From the NCBI RefSeq assembly GCF_958350005.1, contig NZ_CATWFF010000127.1, forward strand, positions 1-5,950: a stretch of 5,950 nucleotides of DNA, written 5' to 3'. The DNA comes from an uncultured Megasphaera sp. (lineage in GTDB: Bacteria > Bacillota > Negativicutes > Veillonellales > Megasphaeraceae). A program made the position numbers and the translations under genes. The notes under the pieces are model-generated. The model was not told the origin of the DNA. It searched no databases and saw only the letters and a list, made by a program, of their open reading frames with translations. Of the stretch, positions 5,917 to 5,950 are shown in pieces (within the stretch, counting starts at the first letter, position 1; the number at the start of each line of letters is the position of its first letter).

Positions 5917-5950
5917 TGCCACCATTTTTATTCCAGTATATCTGTTATAT

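Overview
The window is a tightly packed run of eight genes, all on the + strand, closed by a strong intrinsic terminator at the right end. Gaps between genes are at most about 24 bases and three junctions overlap (TAATG, ATGA, ATGA), so it reads as one long polycistronic unit entered from the left. No convincing promoter lies inside the window.

The organism is probably a Firmicute with an outer membrane, i.e. a member of the Negativicutes; a Megasphaera-like genus would fit, but that is a guess. The order ebfC-recR-bofA is the conserved Firmicutes block that normally follows dnaX. The fourth gene encodes a lipoprotein adaptor of the RND/HlyD type, which makes most sense in a cell with two membranes. 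Base composition is near 50% G+C and looks even across the genes, with no visible sign of recent transfer.

Layout: (1) 23-1186, the DNA-maintenance block: nucleoid protein EbfC/YbaB, recombination mediator RecR, and a BofA-like small membrane protein. (2) 1204-2340, a periplasmic adaptor lipoprotein without an adjacent pump gene. (3) 2365-3728, an IclR-family regulator overlapping a 3-methyladenine DNA glycosylase (Mpg/AAG type). (4) 3725-5831, two predicted acyl- or aminoacyl-transferase-like proteins: a DUF2156 protein (the domain found at the C-terminus of phosphatidylglycerol lysyltransferases) and an Eis-type GNAT acetyltransferase. (5) 5832-5950, non-coding 3' end with a small hairpin and then a long terminator hairpin with a T tract.

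The gene content mixes DNA maintenance (ebfC, recR, mpg) with envelope and small-molecule functions (bofA-like, adaptor, two transferases) and a regulator. I see no clear single pathway and no evidence of a wholly new system. The points most worth checking are a possible non-AUG start for the DUF2156 gene, where a near-perfect Shine-Dalgarno sits inside the ORF, and the adaptor's hairpin, which keeps a TolC-docking-like tip between two Ala/Pro-rich stretches.
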